64,000 bases of DNA from Duganella sp. sic0402 (lineage in GTDB: Bacteria > Pseudomonadota > Gammaproteobacteria > Burkholderiales > Burkholderiaceae_D), in contig NZ_JAHUWK010000007.1 of the NCBI RefSeq assembly GCF_019219065.1, positions 124,001 to 188,000 on the forward strand. The letters run 5' to 3'. The notes under the pieces were generated by a model, which searched no databases, was not told the DNA's origin, and worked only from the letters and a program-made list of their open reading frames with translations. Positions 24,160 to 32,882 of the stretch are shown piece after piece; position 1 is the stretch's first letter; each line of letters opens with the position of its first letter. The translations under genes were made by a program, and so were the position numbers.

Positions 24160-27024
24160 TTACTGGCGTGGACTCTCGGATGGGCCGAGGTAACTCGGCT
24201 TAAGTCCGCCGGCATTGACCACCAGTTTTTGCAGCACCAGGCCGGGGTCTAGCGCCCAGAATTTCAGGGTGTGTTTGCCTGGCTTCTCGATCTGGTGGCG
24301 CGAGGTCAGCACGGTCGCGCCATCGGATACCGTTTTCTCCCAGGCTTTTTCGCTGGCGTCCGCGTGGATGTTGATGATCTGCGGCGCCTCGTCATCGATC
24401 GAGATCGCATAGCGCAGGCCGGAGCCAGGCTGGAATTTCTGCGTTGGCGCCAGCGTCGCGTGCACGTCCACTTTGCCTGCATTGAACAGCTGCATTTCAT
24501 ATTCCAGACGCATGCGCGGCTTCTCGTCCACTGGCGCATCCACCGGCAAGGTGGTCATGCCCGACAGCGTGCGGCCGTGATCGGGAATCTTCAGCCAAGT
24601 GCGCTGGTCCGCCGCCACCGCGCGCGTGTAATGCTCTGCTTCCATGGACACCACGCCGCCGGTTTCGATAAAGCCTTTCATGGCGGCGGCACCGGCGGGT
24701 TTGCGCAATGGGACGTTCACCGTGGTCTTGACGCCCGCGCCGCTGATCGTCAGCGTGGCGTTGCTGACACCTTCCGGAGCGTCGGCCCAACGGGCGTTGA
24801 CCACCACGCGCTGCTGGCTGCTGACCTTGCCCGACGGCTTGTCCAGCGTGATCCACGGCTCACTGGCGCTGATCGTATAGTCAAACGGCTGCTGGCCGCG
24901 ATTGAATACGTCGAGGAAGCGCGCCTTCTGTTCGAACACATCCAGCGCCGGCAGGCTGAGGATGCCGGTTTCGCGGCCAGGCCAGGCCAGCTCGCTGCCT
25001 TCCACTGCCACGCCCATATCGGCTGCTTTGGGCACTTGCATCTGCGTCACCGGCGGCATCACATTGCGTGGCGGCTGATTCCAGTAGGTGTAGCCCAGGT
25101 GGGTTTGCGACATCATGTGATGCCATTTTCCTCCGCTGATGTCTTCCTGATAGCGGCGCGCCAGCTCGGCGTCTTCCGCAAACAATGCACGGGCGCGTGT
25201 CGCCAGATCATTCGTCGCCGCGCGTCCCTGAGTGCCGTATAGCTGATTCAGGCCGGCGGTGACATACAGCTCGTTCACCACCGCGCTGGCTTTGACTGGA
25301 TATAGCACCAGCTGGTAGAAGGCATCGCGCTTGTTTGCCGGCAGGGCGGCCGAGATTTTTTCGGCGCGCGCGGCAATCGCGTTGTAGTCTTCGACGATGC
25401 GCTGGGCTTCGTTGTAGTTGACCAGGCTATAGGTGCCTGGCTCCAGCTGTTCCGGCTTGCGGCGGCCATTGAACTTGGCGTACTTGGCGACGATGTCGGC
25501 GATATCTGCCGCATGTTCCGGACCGAATTCGCGCGTGGCCCACAGTTTCAGGTAATCCGGCAGGCGCTCGGCAGGCCATGCGGCCGGATTCCATGCGTAG
25601 GTCAGGAAGAATTCGATTGGCACTTCCATTGGCTTCAAGTCGCCCACGTTGACGATCCACATGCGGTTGGCCTGATACTGCCAGGCCAGGTGCATCTGTT
25701 CCCACACTTTCGGCAGCGGCGTCACGTTGATCCATTTGTACGAGCGCGGGCCGCCGACATAGTCGAAGTGGTAGTACACGCCGGCGCCGCCGGAGCGCTT
25801 GCGTTCTTCCATGGTTGGCAGGCGGCGGATGTTGCCCCAGTTATCGTCGCACCACAGCAGCATCACGTCATCCGGCACGCGCATGCCTTTTTCGTAGTAT
25901 TCCTGCACCTCTTTATACAGCGCCCACACCTGCGGCACCTTGGTGACATCGGGATTGATTTCCTTGGCGATGATCTTGCGCTGGCCGGCCACGATGCCTT
26001 CGAGCAGGGCGACGTTGGCGCCTTCCGACATCGGCTCATCGCCGTCGCCGCGCATACCTAAGGTAATCAGCTTTTCCTGGCCTTGCGATGTACGCAGGCC
26101 CTGGGTCCAGAAATCGCGCAGCTTGTCGGGGCTGCGGTTGTAGTCCCATGGCTTGCCCTCGCCGTAGCGGCGCCATTCGTCGTGCGCGCGCATCATCGGC
26201 TCGTGGTGCGAGGTGCCGATGACGACGCCGTAGTCGTCGGCGACCTTGCCGTTCAGCTTATCGTCATCGTAGAAGGCCTTGCCCCACATCGCCGGCCACA
26301 GGTAGTTGCCGCGCATGCGCAGGATCAGTTCATACACTTTTTCATAGAACTGGTGATTGAAGCCGCCATAGCGCTGTTTGACCCAGTCGGTCAGCGCCGG
26401 CGCTTCGTCGTTGAGAAAAATGCCGCGATACTGCACCACCGGCGCATCGCTGACCGCAGCGCTAGCCGAGGCATAGACGGTTTTGTGCTGCGCAGCCGGT
26501 ACATCCGCCCACCAGTTCCATGGCGAGACGCCTATCTGCTCCGACATCTCATAGATGCCGAAAATGGTGCCGCGCTTGTCGCTGCCGGCGATGACCAGTG
26601 CGCGCTCAACGCCAGGCAGCGGCTTGCGCAGCGTTTGCACCTGCCAGCCTTCCCACTTGCCCTTGATGGACGAGACATCCAATTTGCCTTCCGCCACCAG
26701 CTGGTCGATCAACGCGCTCTTGCCGATGGTGCCGATGATGACCACGTCGGCGCCGGCGGGCTTGCCGCCCTTGGTCAGCAGTGGTTTTGCGGCGCTGACA
26801 CGAGTGATGTCGGCTTGCAGATCGCCGGCCGCGCGCAGCACGCCGATGTGGTCGGCCGGGTCGACATACAGCCTGGCGGCCTGGCCGTTGCGGGCCAGCG
26901 CGACGGCGTCAGCCGGAGGCTGATCGAACCAGGCCAGTTTTTTCTGGCCCAGCGCCTGCGCGGGCAGGGCGTGACAGAGCAGGGCCAGTAGCAAGGCCCC
27001 TGCGGCAAAAACGGGTTGTCTCAT
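24160..27024 (-). CDS. GH115 xylan alpha-1,2-glucuronidase
   Basis: This 954-residue protein belongs to GH115, the enzymes that remove (methyl)glucuronic acid from internal xylose residues of polymeric xylan. A signal peptide ends at about residue 24 (PAQA). Family blocks include QYRGIFLNDEAPALTDW, LRMRGNYLWPAMWG and VMLLWCDDNWGNIRRLP, followed by a C-terminal beta-sandwich from about residue 680. The length agrees with the family. It is the third gene in the minus-strand run GDSL esterase, GH43, GH115, with a 3-base gap from GH43. With GH67 close by, the locus can handle both internal and terminal uronic acid decorations. Confidence 0.93.
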   Translation of the reverse strand: MRQPVFAAGALLLALLCHALPAQALGQKKLAWFDQPPADAVALARNGQAARLYVDPADHIGVLRAAGDLQADITRVSAAKPLLTKGGKPAGADVVIIGTIGKSALIDQLVAEGKLDVSSIKGKWEGWQVQTLRKPLPGVERALVIAGSDKRGTIFGIYEMSEQIGVSPWNWWADVPAAQHKTVYASASAAVSDAPVVQYRGIFLNDEAPALTDWVKQRYGGFNHQFYEKVYELILRMRGNYLWPAMWGKAFYDDDKLNGKVADDYGVVIGTSHHEPMMRAHDEWRRYGEGKPWDYNRSPDKLRDFWTQGLRTSQGQEKLITLGMRGDGDEPMSEGANVALLEGIVAGQRKIIAKEINPDVTKVPQVWALYKEVQEYYEKGMRVPDDVMLLWCDDNWGNIRRLPTMEERKRSGGAGVYYHFDYVGGPRSYKWINVTPLPKVWEQMHLAWQYQANRMWIVNVGDLKPMEVPIEFFLTYAWNPAAWPAERLPDYLKLWATREFGPEHAADIADIVAKYAKFNGRRKPEQLEPGTYSLVNYNEAQRIVEDYNAIAARAEKISAALPANKRDAFYQLVLYPVKASAVVNELYVTAGLNQLYGTQGRAATNDLATRARALFAEDAELARRYQEDISGGKWHHMMSQTHLGYTYWNQPPRNVMPPVTQMQVPKAADMGVAVEGSELAWPGRETGILSLPALDVFEQKARFLDVFNRGQQPFDYTISASEPWITLDKPSGKVSSQQRVVVNARWADAPEGVSNATLTISGAGVKTTVNVPLRKPAGAAAMKGFIETGGVVSMEAEHYTRAVAADQRTWLKIPDHGRTLSGMTTLPVDAPVDEKPRMRLEYEMQLFNAGKVDVHATLAPTQKFQPGSGLRYAISIDDEAPQIINIHADASEKAWEKTVSDGATVLTSRHQIEKPGKHTLKFWALDPGLVLQKLVVNAGGLKPSYLGPSESPRQ

Positions 27025-27027
27025 GTT

Positions 27028-28638
27028 TTATTTTTCCAGTGGTGTGTAATCGAACCAGGCAAAATCGGCGGCCGGCATGGCTTGGGCTTTTGTGGCTCCT
27101 TCGGCGTACATGCCGATGAAGACGCCGGTAAAGCCGCCCGCCGATTCTGATGACAGCGGTGCGGTAGGCAAGGTGGCGCCAATCTGTTTGAACGGGCCGC
27201 CGGCGCTGCTATAGCTGAATGCATAGCGGTCGGACCAGGATTCGACTTGCAGTGTCACCGGGCCGGCCGGCAGCGGCGCCGAGGCGGCCAGCGTGGTCAC
27301 GCCGCCGGTACGCGATACCAGCTCCAGGCGTCGTTCAGGCACACCGGTGATGCGCAGCTGGTAGTAGTTCTTCTCGTTCTGGCGCAGCACCAGGCCAGCG
27401 GCCTGCGTCGCGGCGGACGGCTGGAACTCAAGCTGCGTGGCCGCGCGCATGCGCATATGTTCCTGGCGGCGTGCCACAAAAGCCGGCTGCGCGATGTCGT
27501 TCATGGTGACGCTGCTGCCTTTCAGGCGCAGATAGCCTTTGCGCTCGCTCAGCGACCATAAGCCATCGCCGGGGCCGCGCAATTGCGACCATTGCAGCCC
27601 GAGTTTAGGCGCGGTGAAGTCATCGCGCACTGGCTCCGCAGGCCATGGCGAGGAGGCTGGCAGGCCCTCGGCCGACATCTCCACTTGCAGCGGCTTGTCG
27701 TTGTTCACGGTGAGCCAGCCCTTGTCATTCCACGCGACAGGCGTCAGCAGGGTTTCGCGGCCAAGGTGGTGGCGCTTGTCGACCGGACGGATGCCCAGCA
27801 GCGGCATCCACCATTTGCCTTCCGGCGTTTGCACCAGGTCGCCGTGGCCGGTGGCTTGCAGCGGCAGTTCGGGATGGTCGCGGTGCGTCAGGATAGGATT
27901 GGCCGGGTTGGCGGTGAACGGGCCGAATGGCGACGAGGAGCGCGCCATCGTCAGGCTATGTTCATACGAGGTGCCGCCTTCGGAGATCAGCAGGTAGTAC
28001 TGGCCGTCATGCTTGTACAAATGCGGGCCTTCGGGCCATACGCCGCCGGTGCCGGACCAGATCAGGCGTGGCGGCTCCAGCAGCCTGCCTGCCTTGATGT
28101 CGATTTCCGCCTGATAGACGCCGCCGTTCCGGCCGCCGCCATGGCGGGTGTAGTAGACCTTGCCGTCATCGTCGAAGAACAGCGACGGGTCCATGGCGAA
28201 GGTCGGATCGTTCAGCCACACTGGTTCCGACCATTCGCCGGCCGGGTCTTTGGTATGCACGAAGAAGGCACCGCCGCCCTCCATATTGGTGGTCACCATA
28301 TAGAACACGCCGTCGTGGCAGCGCAGCGTTGGCGCGTAAATGCCTTGCGAGCTGCGTGTCTTGGCCAGATTCAGCTGGCTGCCGCGCGACAGCGCGTGGC
28401 CGATCTGGCGCCAGTGCACCAGGTCCTTGCTGTGGTAGATCGGCACACCGGGGAAGTATTCGAAGCTGCTGGTGGCCAGGTAGTAGTCGCCGCCGACGCG
28501 GCAGATGCTGGGATCAGCGTGAAAGCCGCTCAGGATAGGATTGGTGTAGGTGGCTGGCTGCGCGGCGTGCGCAACAGGTCCGGCCAGCGTGGCGCTGGCC
28601 AGTAGCGCCGTCAGGACGGCGCGCGCTGCAATCATCAT
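27028..28638 (-). CDS. GH43 beta-xylosidase/arabinofuranosidase
   Basis: This 536-residue glycosidase has a signal peptide (residues 1-26, AHA) and the GH43 five-bladed propeller. Catalytic residues by motif are D42 (base, GFHADPS), D150 (FAMDPSLFF) and E203 (acid, WPEGPH). A C-terminal concanavalin-like beta-sandwich spans about residues 340-530, as in bacterial GH43 beta-xylosidases. It releases xylose or arabinose from xylan fragments; the two cannot be told apart here. Its start codon directly follows the stop codon of the GDSL gene (TAAATG), so the two are translationally linked. Confidence 0.92.
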   Translation of the reverse strand: MMIAARAVLTALLASATLAGPVAHAAQPATYTNPILSGFHADPSICRVGGDYYLATSSFEYFPGVPIYHSKDLVHWRQIGHALSRGSQLNLAKTRSSQGIYAPTLRCHDGVFYMVTTNMEGGGAFFVHTKDPAGEWSEPVWLNDPTFAMDPSLFFDDDGKVYYTRHGGGRNGGVYQAEIDIKAGRLLEPPRLIWSGTGGVWPEGPHLYKHDGQYYLLISEGGTSYEHSLTMARSSSPFGPFTANPANPILTHRDHPELPLQATGHGDLVQTPEGKWWMPLLGIRPVDKRHHLGRETLLTPVAWNDKGWLTVNNDKPLQVEMSAEGLPASSPWPAEPVRDDFTAPKLGLQWSQLRGPGDGLWSLSERKGYLRLKGSSVTMNDIAQPAFVARRQEHMRMRAATQLEFQPSAATQAAGLVLRQNEKNYYQLRITGVPERRLELVSRTGGVTTLAASAPLPAGPVTLQVESWSDRYAFSYSSAGGPFKQIGATLPTAPLSSESAGGFTGVFIGMYAEGATKAQAMPAADFAWFDYTPLEK

Positions 28639-29913
28639 TTATTTGTCTCCACATTTTTTTTGTAATGCCTTCAAGGGCACGGTTTCCGCCAGCGCGCGAT
28701 AGCCCGCCAGCGACGGATGCAGGCCGTCGCCCGAATCGTAGACTTTCTTGATGCGTGATGGTTGCGCCGGATCGCGCAGCGCTGCGTCGAAATCGGCCAC
28801 GGCGTCAAATACGCCGGAAGTGCGTATCCAGGCGTTCAACTCCTGGCGGTCGGCTTCGTTGTCCGGCTCCGGGTGGTAGTACTCGCTGCCCGCATAAGGA
28901 GTCACCGTGCCGCCGATGACACATACGCCATGCGCATGCGCGCGCGCGGCAAGCTGGCGGTACGCCAGCTTCAGGTCTGCCAGCAGCAGTTGGCGGTCGG
29001 CCGGCGTATCCGGGCCATTGCGGTGCTGGACGCCAAGGTCATTCACGCCGATCAGCACCAGCGCATGGGTGACACCGGCGCGCGAGATGACATCGTTGTC
29101 GAAGCGAGCGGCCAGATTCGGGCCGATACCGTCTTTCAGCATGCGGCCGCCGCCGATGCCGGCGTTGACCACGCCCAGCGTGTGGCCGTTGTTGCGCAGG
29201 CGCGCCGCCAGTACATCCGGCCAGCGGGTGTTGGTGTCGTTGGGGATGCCGTAGCCGTCGGTGATCGAGTCGCCGATGGCGACCAGCGCACCGACGCCGC
29301 GCGGCGCCAATACCTCTACATCGCTGAGCGCATACCAGCGCGTGATCTTGCCTGCATCGGCCCATTGCGCATCCAGCACGCGATTGCCCTTGGCGAGGAA
29401 GGTGCTGGCGCGTGCGCCGTTATGGCTGGTCTGGCGCGCCGGCTCGCCTTTGAAGTAGAGCGAAATGGCCAGGTCGGCGGCCGGCTTGATCGCCATGTCC
29501 ACGGCGTCGGAATAGTATTCCGCGCCGGCGGGAATCGTCACCGAGGCGCGGCCGTCGAACGTCAGCGGGCGCAGGGTAGGGGCGAGGATGTCGGCTAGTC
29601 CTGGCGTTTTTGCCAGCGCCACGCTGGCGCCGTCGAGTACCAATGGTGCGGTGCCGTATAGATTGCTGATGCGTACCCGGAACTGCTGGCCACCCAGAGT
29701 GAGACGTACGGTCTGGCGCAGGCTGGCGTCGCGCCAGTTTTCCGCCGCCAGCTCATTCGCCTGATCGGGAATTTGCTGCGCCGCACCCCAGCTCGCCACC
29801 CAATGCTGCACGGGAGTCGCCGCAATAGCTGCGGTATGCATCAAACAAGCGGCGAAACACGAGGCCAGCGCGGTGCCCAAATAACGGGGTAAAGCGTGTT
29901 GACTTGATTGCAT
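28639..29913 (-). CDS. SGNH/GDSL hydrolase, exported, probable carbohydrate esterase
   Basis: This 424-residue protein has an N-terminal export leader (about residues 1-31), an N-terminal beta domain and a C-terminal SGNH hydrolase domain. The four blocks are visible: GDSITDG (Ser216), the Gly in NAGIGGG, the Asn in IGVNDLG, and the His in GDGLHPS. Such proteins next to xylanolytic genes are often acetylxylan or related esterases; rhamnogalacturonan-type activity is a less likely alternative given the neighbours. It is the first gene of the minus-strand GDSL-GH43-GH115 run and its start codon sits at the divergent promoter region 29914-30011. Confidence 0.88.
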   Translation of the reverse strand: MQSSQHALPRYLGTALASCFAACLMHTAAIAATPVQHWVASWGAAQQIPDQANELAAENWRDASLRQTVRLTLGGQQFRVRISNLYGTAPLVLDGASVALAKTPGLADILAPTLRPLTFDGRASVTIPAGAEYYSDAVDMAIKPAADLAISLYFKGEPARQTSHNGARASTFLAKGNRVLDAQWADAGKITRWYALSDVEVLAPRGVGALVAIGDSITDGYGIPNDTNTRWPDVLAARLRNNGHTLGVVNAGIGGGRMLKDGIGPNLAARFDNDVISRAGVTHALVLIGVNDLGVQHRNGPDTPADRQLLLADLKLAYRQLAARAHAHGVCVIGGTVTPYAGSEYYHPEPDNEADRQELNAWIRTSGVFDAVADFDAALRDPAQPSRIKKVYDSGDGLHPSLAGYRALAETVPLKALQKKCGDK

Positions 29914-29935
29914 AAATCCTTCACACTCATAAAAT
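29908..29935 (+). promoter_or_regulatory. Candidate sigma-70 promoter for the xylose operon
   Basis: TTGCAT at 29908-29913 and TAAAAT at 29930-29935 are separated by 16 bases, each matching 4-5 of the 6 consensus positions. Transcription from here would run into the GTG start of the xylX-like gene at 30012. The -35 box overlaps the start codon of the divergent GDSL gene. The -10 box abuts the LacI-type core TAGCGCTA, which would place a repressor on the start region. Confidence 0.45.
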
Positions 29936-29945
29936 GTTAGCGCTA
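29935..29945. promoter_or_regulatory. Candidate LacI-type operator (TGTTAGCGCTA)
   Basis: The perfect 8-base palindrome TAGCGCTA (29938-29945), with its central CG, sits exactly between the two opposing -10 boxes. TGTTAGCGCTA matches the left part of the inverted repeat reported for the Caulobacter xylose regulator (TGTTAGCGCTACCA, from memory). One protein bound here could block both transcription directions. The nearby LacI protein (19658-20764) is the obvious candidate. Confidence 0.5.
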
Positions 29946-29948
29946 TTC

Positions 29949-29977
29949 ATTTTAGGTTAACCGGATGGTACATGCAA
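29949..29977 (-). promoter_or_regulatory. Candidate sigma-70 promoter for GDSL-GH43-GH115, mirror of the plus-strand one
   Basis: Read on the minus strand, TTGCAT (29977-29972) and TAAAAT (29954-29949) are separated by 17 bases. The hexamers are identical to those of the plus-strand promoter, so the two promoters mirror each other around the operator core. The palindrome GGTTAACC at 29955-29962 lies in the spacer and may be a second binding site. Confidence 0.45.
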
Positions 29978-30011
29978 CAAAAATGCCGGACGAAACCATT
30001 AAGGAGACTTT

Positions 30012-31202
30012 GTGAAGAACAATCTGAAACACGCGCCGGCGTCGGCGCACCTGCCTGCTGATTTGTCGGACGCATTGCTGGTCGGTCGCGTATGGCGCGC
30101 CGGCGACATCAACGGTCCGAGCGTGGTCGTGGTGCGCAATGGCGAAGTGTTTGATATCACCGCTCAAGTACCAACCGTGTCGGACCTGCTGGAACGCGAT
30201 GACGTGGTGGCGTTTGTCAAAGCCGCGCAGGGCGAATCCCTGGGCCGCGTGGAAGCGCTGATTGAAGCGGCGCTGAGCGGTGCGGACGATGCGCCGGTGC
30301 GCCTGCTGGCGCCGAACGACCTGCAAGCCATCAAGGCCTGCGGCGTGACCTTCGCGGTCAGCCTGCTGGAACGCGTGATCGAAGAGCAGGCGGGCGGCAA
30401 TCCGGCCAAGGCCGATGAATTGCGCGCGACGCTGCTGAAAGATATTGGCGCCGACCTTTCGGCCATCAAGCCAGGCTCGCCGGAAGCGGAAAAACTGAAA
30501 GAACAGTTCATCGCCCGTGGCGCCTGGTCGCAATACATGGAAGTGGGTATCGGTCCTTACGCTGAAGTGTTCTCGAAATCGCAGCCGATGTCGGCGGTCG
30601 GTTTCGGTGCGGACGTCGGACTGCACCCTGAATCGAAATGGAACAACCCTGAGCCGGAAGTTGTGCTGGCCGTGAACAGTCGCGCGCAAGCCGTCGGCGC
30701 CACGCTGGGCAACGATGTCAATCTGCGCGACATCGAAGGCCGCAGCGCGCTGCTGCTGGGTAAAGCCAAGGACAACAACGCCTCGTGCGGCATCGGCCCG
30801 TTCATCCGCCTGTTCGACGAGAGCTTCAGCATCGACACTGTGCGCAATGCAGAACTGCGGCTGGTCATCGAAGGCGCCGAAGACAGCTTCCGCCTGGACG
30901 GCGAGAGCCGCATGCGCGAAATCAGCCGCGACCCGCTGGACCTGGTGTCGCAGACCAGCGGCTCGCACCACCAGTATCCGGACGGCTTCATGCTCTTCCT
31001 CGGCACCATGTTCTCGCCGATCAAAGACCGTGGCGCACCTGGCGCGGGCTTTACCCACAAGCTGGGTGACCGGGTCAGCATCAGCAGCCCGTCGCTGGGC
31101 ATGCTGGTCAATCACGTCTACCGCAGCGACGCCGTTACGCCATGGACCTTTGGCGTACGCGCGCTGTATCGCAATCTGGCCCAACGCGGCCTGCTCAACT
31201 AA
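30012..31202 (+). CDS. xylX: 2-keto-3-deoxy-xylonate dehydratase-type protein (FAH family)
   Basis: This 396-residue protein belongs to the fumarylacetoacetate hydrolase superfamily. In the oxidative (Weimberg) xylose route, a FAH-family enzyme (XylX in Caulobacter) dehydrates 2-keto-3-deoxy-xylonate to 2-oxoglutarate semialdehyde. The C-terminal FAH domain is seen around GADVGLHPESKWNNPEPEVVLAV, with acidic metal ligands, and DPLDLVSQTSGSHHQYPDGF. It starts with GTG, 5 bases after AAGGAG. The neighbours supply the other route enzymes, so the xylonate function is strongly preferred over L-arabinonate. It is the first gene of an eight-gene operon running to 40810. Confidence 0.87.
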   Translation: MKNNLKHAPASAHLPADLSDALLVGRVWRAGDINGPSVVVVRNGEVFDITAQVPTVSDLLERDDVVAFVKAAQGESLGRVEALIEAALSGADDAPVRLLAPNDLQAIKACGVTFAVSLLERVIEEQAGGNPAKADELRATLLKDIGADLSAIKPGSPEAEKLKEQFIARGAWSQYMEVGIGPYAEVFSKSQPMSAVGFGADVGLHPESKWNNPEPEVVLAVNSRAQAVGATLGNDVNLRDIEGRSALLLGKAKDNNASCGIGPFIRLFDESFSIDTVRNAELRLVIEGAEDSFRLDGESRMREISRDPLDLVSQTSGSHHQYPDGFMLFLGTMFSPIKDRGAPGAGFTHKLGDRVSISSPSLGMLVNHVYRSDAVTPWTFGVRALYRNLAQRGLLN

Positions 31203-31226
31203 AAAACAAATCTCTGGAGAGAATAA

Positions 31227-32006
31227 ATGGGGAAACCTTTGGTCTTCGCTACCTACCCGGACCTGGCAGGTAAGCGGGTTCTGATCACCGGCGGCGGCAC
31301 CGGCATCGGCGCCGGCATTGTGGACGCTTTCGTCAAGCAGGGCGCGCAAGTGTTCTTCGTCGATATCGTGGAAGAGGCTTCGCGCGAGCTGGCCGCCAGC
31401 CTGAAAGACGCCGCGCCTGCGCCGCTGTTCTTCAAGTGCGATCTGACCGATCTGGATGCGGTGGCCAAGGTCATCGCGCAAATCGAACAGGATCACGGTG
31501 CGATTGACGTCCTGATCAACAATGCCGCCAACGATCACCGTCACGAAGTCAAAGACGTCACCCCGAAATACTGGGACGACAGCCTGGCCGTCAACCTGCG
31601 CCACCAGTTCTTCTGCGCTCAGGCCGTAGCGCCGGGCATGAAGAAGGCTGGCGGCGGCGTGATCCTGAACTTCGGCTCGATCTCGTGGCACCTGGCTTTG
31701 CCTAACCTGAGCTTGTACATGACCGCCAAGGCGGCCATCGAAGGCCTGACCCGCGGCCTGTCGCGCGACCTGGGCAAGGACGGCATCCGCGTCAACACCG
31801 TGATTCCAGGTTCGGTGATGACCGAGCGCCAGAAGGCGCTGTGGCACTCGCCGGAAGCCGGCCAGGCGATTCTGGATTCGCAGGTGCTGCCGCAGCCGGT
31901 GGAAATCGATGACATCGCCGCCATGGCACTGTTCCTGTCCTCCGACAATGCACGCCGCTGCTCCGGCCGTGACTACTTTGTCGACGCCGGATGGTATGGC
32001 GCATGA
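31227..32006 (+). CDS. SDR-family NAD(P)-dependent D-xylose 1-dehydrogenase (probable)
   Basis: This 259-residue short-chain dehydrogenase has the nucleotide motif TGGGTGIG (residues 21-28), NNAAN (98-102) and the catalytic Tyr164 and Lys168 in SLYMTAK, with a serine near 151-153. By context it oxidises D-xylose to xylonolactone, the step of Caulobacter XylB (not the xylulokinase also called XylB). L-arabinose or another aldose is a possible alternative substrate. It lies 24 bases after the xylX-like gene and its stop codon overlaps the next gene's start (ATGA). Confidence 0.87.
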   Translation: MGKPLVFATYPDLAGKRVLITGGGTGIGAGIVDAFVKQGAQVFFVDIVEEASRELAASLKDAAPAPLFFKCDLTDLDAVAKVIAQIEQDHGAIDVLINNAANDHRHEVKDVTPKYWDDSLAVNLRHQFFCAQAVAPGMKKAGGGVILNFGSISWHLALPNLSLYMTAKAAIEGLTRGLSRDLGKDGIRVNTVIPGSVMTERQKALWHSPEAGQAILDSQVLPQPVEIDDIAAMALFLSSDNARRCSGRDYFVDAGWYGA

Positions 32007-32875
32007 GCCTTTACCAGCCTGAATGCATCTGGCCTCTGGCGGCAACGCTGGCCGAAGGCCCGGTATGGCATGCTGAAGACAAGGCGCTGTACTTCGTCGA
32101 CATCAAGCAGCGCGCTATCCACCGCTGTGCCGAAGATGGCGGCCGCCGCCAAAGCTGGACAGTGCCGGATGAAGTGGGGTTCGCCTTGCCGATCCACGGT
32201 GGCGATTTCGTCTGCGGCCTGCCGGGCCGTCTCGAGCGCTTCTCGTTCGAGACGGGCGCGCTGACCACCATTCAGGAACTGGAATCCGACATTCCCGGCA
32301 ATCGCCTGAATGACGGCTATGTGGACCGCCACGGCGCGCTGTGGTTCGGCTCCATGGACAACGCCGAAGTGGCGCCCAGCGGATCGCTGTTTCGCCTGAG
32401 CGCCACCGGTCTGCAGCACAAGGATGGCGGCTACGTCATCACCAACGGCCCGTGCGTCAGCCCGGACGGCCGTACCTTCTACCACACCGACACGCTGGAA
32501 AAAGTCATCTACGCGTTTGACCTGGACGAAGCTGGCAATCTGTCCAACAAGCGCGTGTTCGTGCGCATCGCCGGTAGCGGTTATCCGGATGGCACGGCGG
32601 TCGATTCCGACGGCGTCTTGTGGGTGGGCCTGTTTGCCGGCGCCCGCATCGAACGCTACGCACCGTCGGGCGAACTGCTGGACAGCATCGCCATGCCGTG
32701 TTCGAATATCACCAAGGTCACTTTCGGCGGCGCGGATTTGCGCACCGTGTTCGTGACCACGGCCCGCAAAGGCCTGTCGGCTGAAGAATTGCGCCGGGAG
32801 CCGCTGGCCGGAGGCATTTTCAGCTTCCGCGTCGCCTCGCCGGGACAACTGCAACATCTGTATTTACCAGAATAG
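32003..32875 (+). CDS. xylC: SMP-30/gluconolactonase-family xylonolactonase
   Basis: This 290-residue six-bladed beta-propeller belongs to the SMP-30/regucalcin/gluconolactonase family. Metal-site segments are visible: LAEGPVWH (acidic ligand in the first strand), NRLNDGYVDRHGALWFGSM and PDGTAVDSDGVLWVG. It should open the xylonolactone made by the upstream dehydrogenase to xylonate. I chose the ATG at 32003, which overlaps the dehydrogenase stop (ATGA, 4 bases); an ATG at 31991 would overlap more. It ends 7 bases before the dehydratase gene. Confidence 0.88.
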   Translation: MSLYQPECIWPLAATLAEGPVWHAEDKALYFVDIKQRAIHRCAEDGGRRQSWTVPDEVGFALPIHGGDFVCGLPGRLERFSFETGALTTIQELESDIPGNRLNDGYVDRHGALWFGSMDNAEVAPSGSLFRLSATGLQHKDGGYVITNGPCVSPDGRTFYHTDTLEKVIYAFDLDEAGNLSNKRVFVRIAGSGYPDGTAVDSDGVLWVGLFAGARIERYAPSGELLDSIAMPCSNITKVTFGGADLRTVFVTTARKGLSAEELRREPLAGGIFSFRVASPGQLQHLYLPE

Positions 32876-32882
32876 GCACTCT

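Noticed and set aside
29952..32045. 697-residue open frame on the minus strand opposite the xylX-like and dehydrogenase genes
   Set aside because: Antisense shadow; biased Arg/Gln/His composition and no domain, and both plus-strand genes have catalytic motifs.
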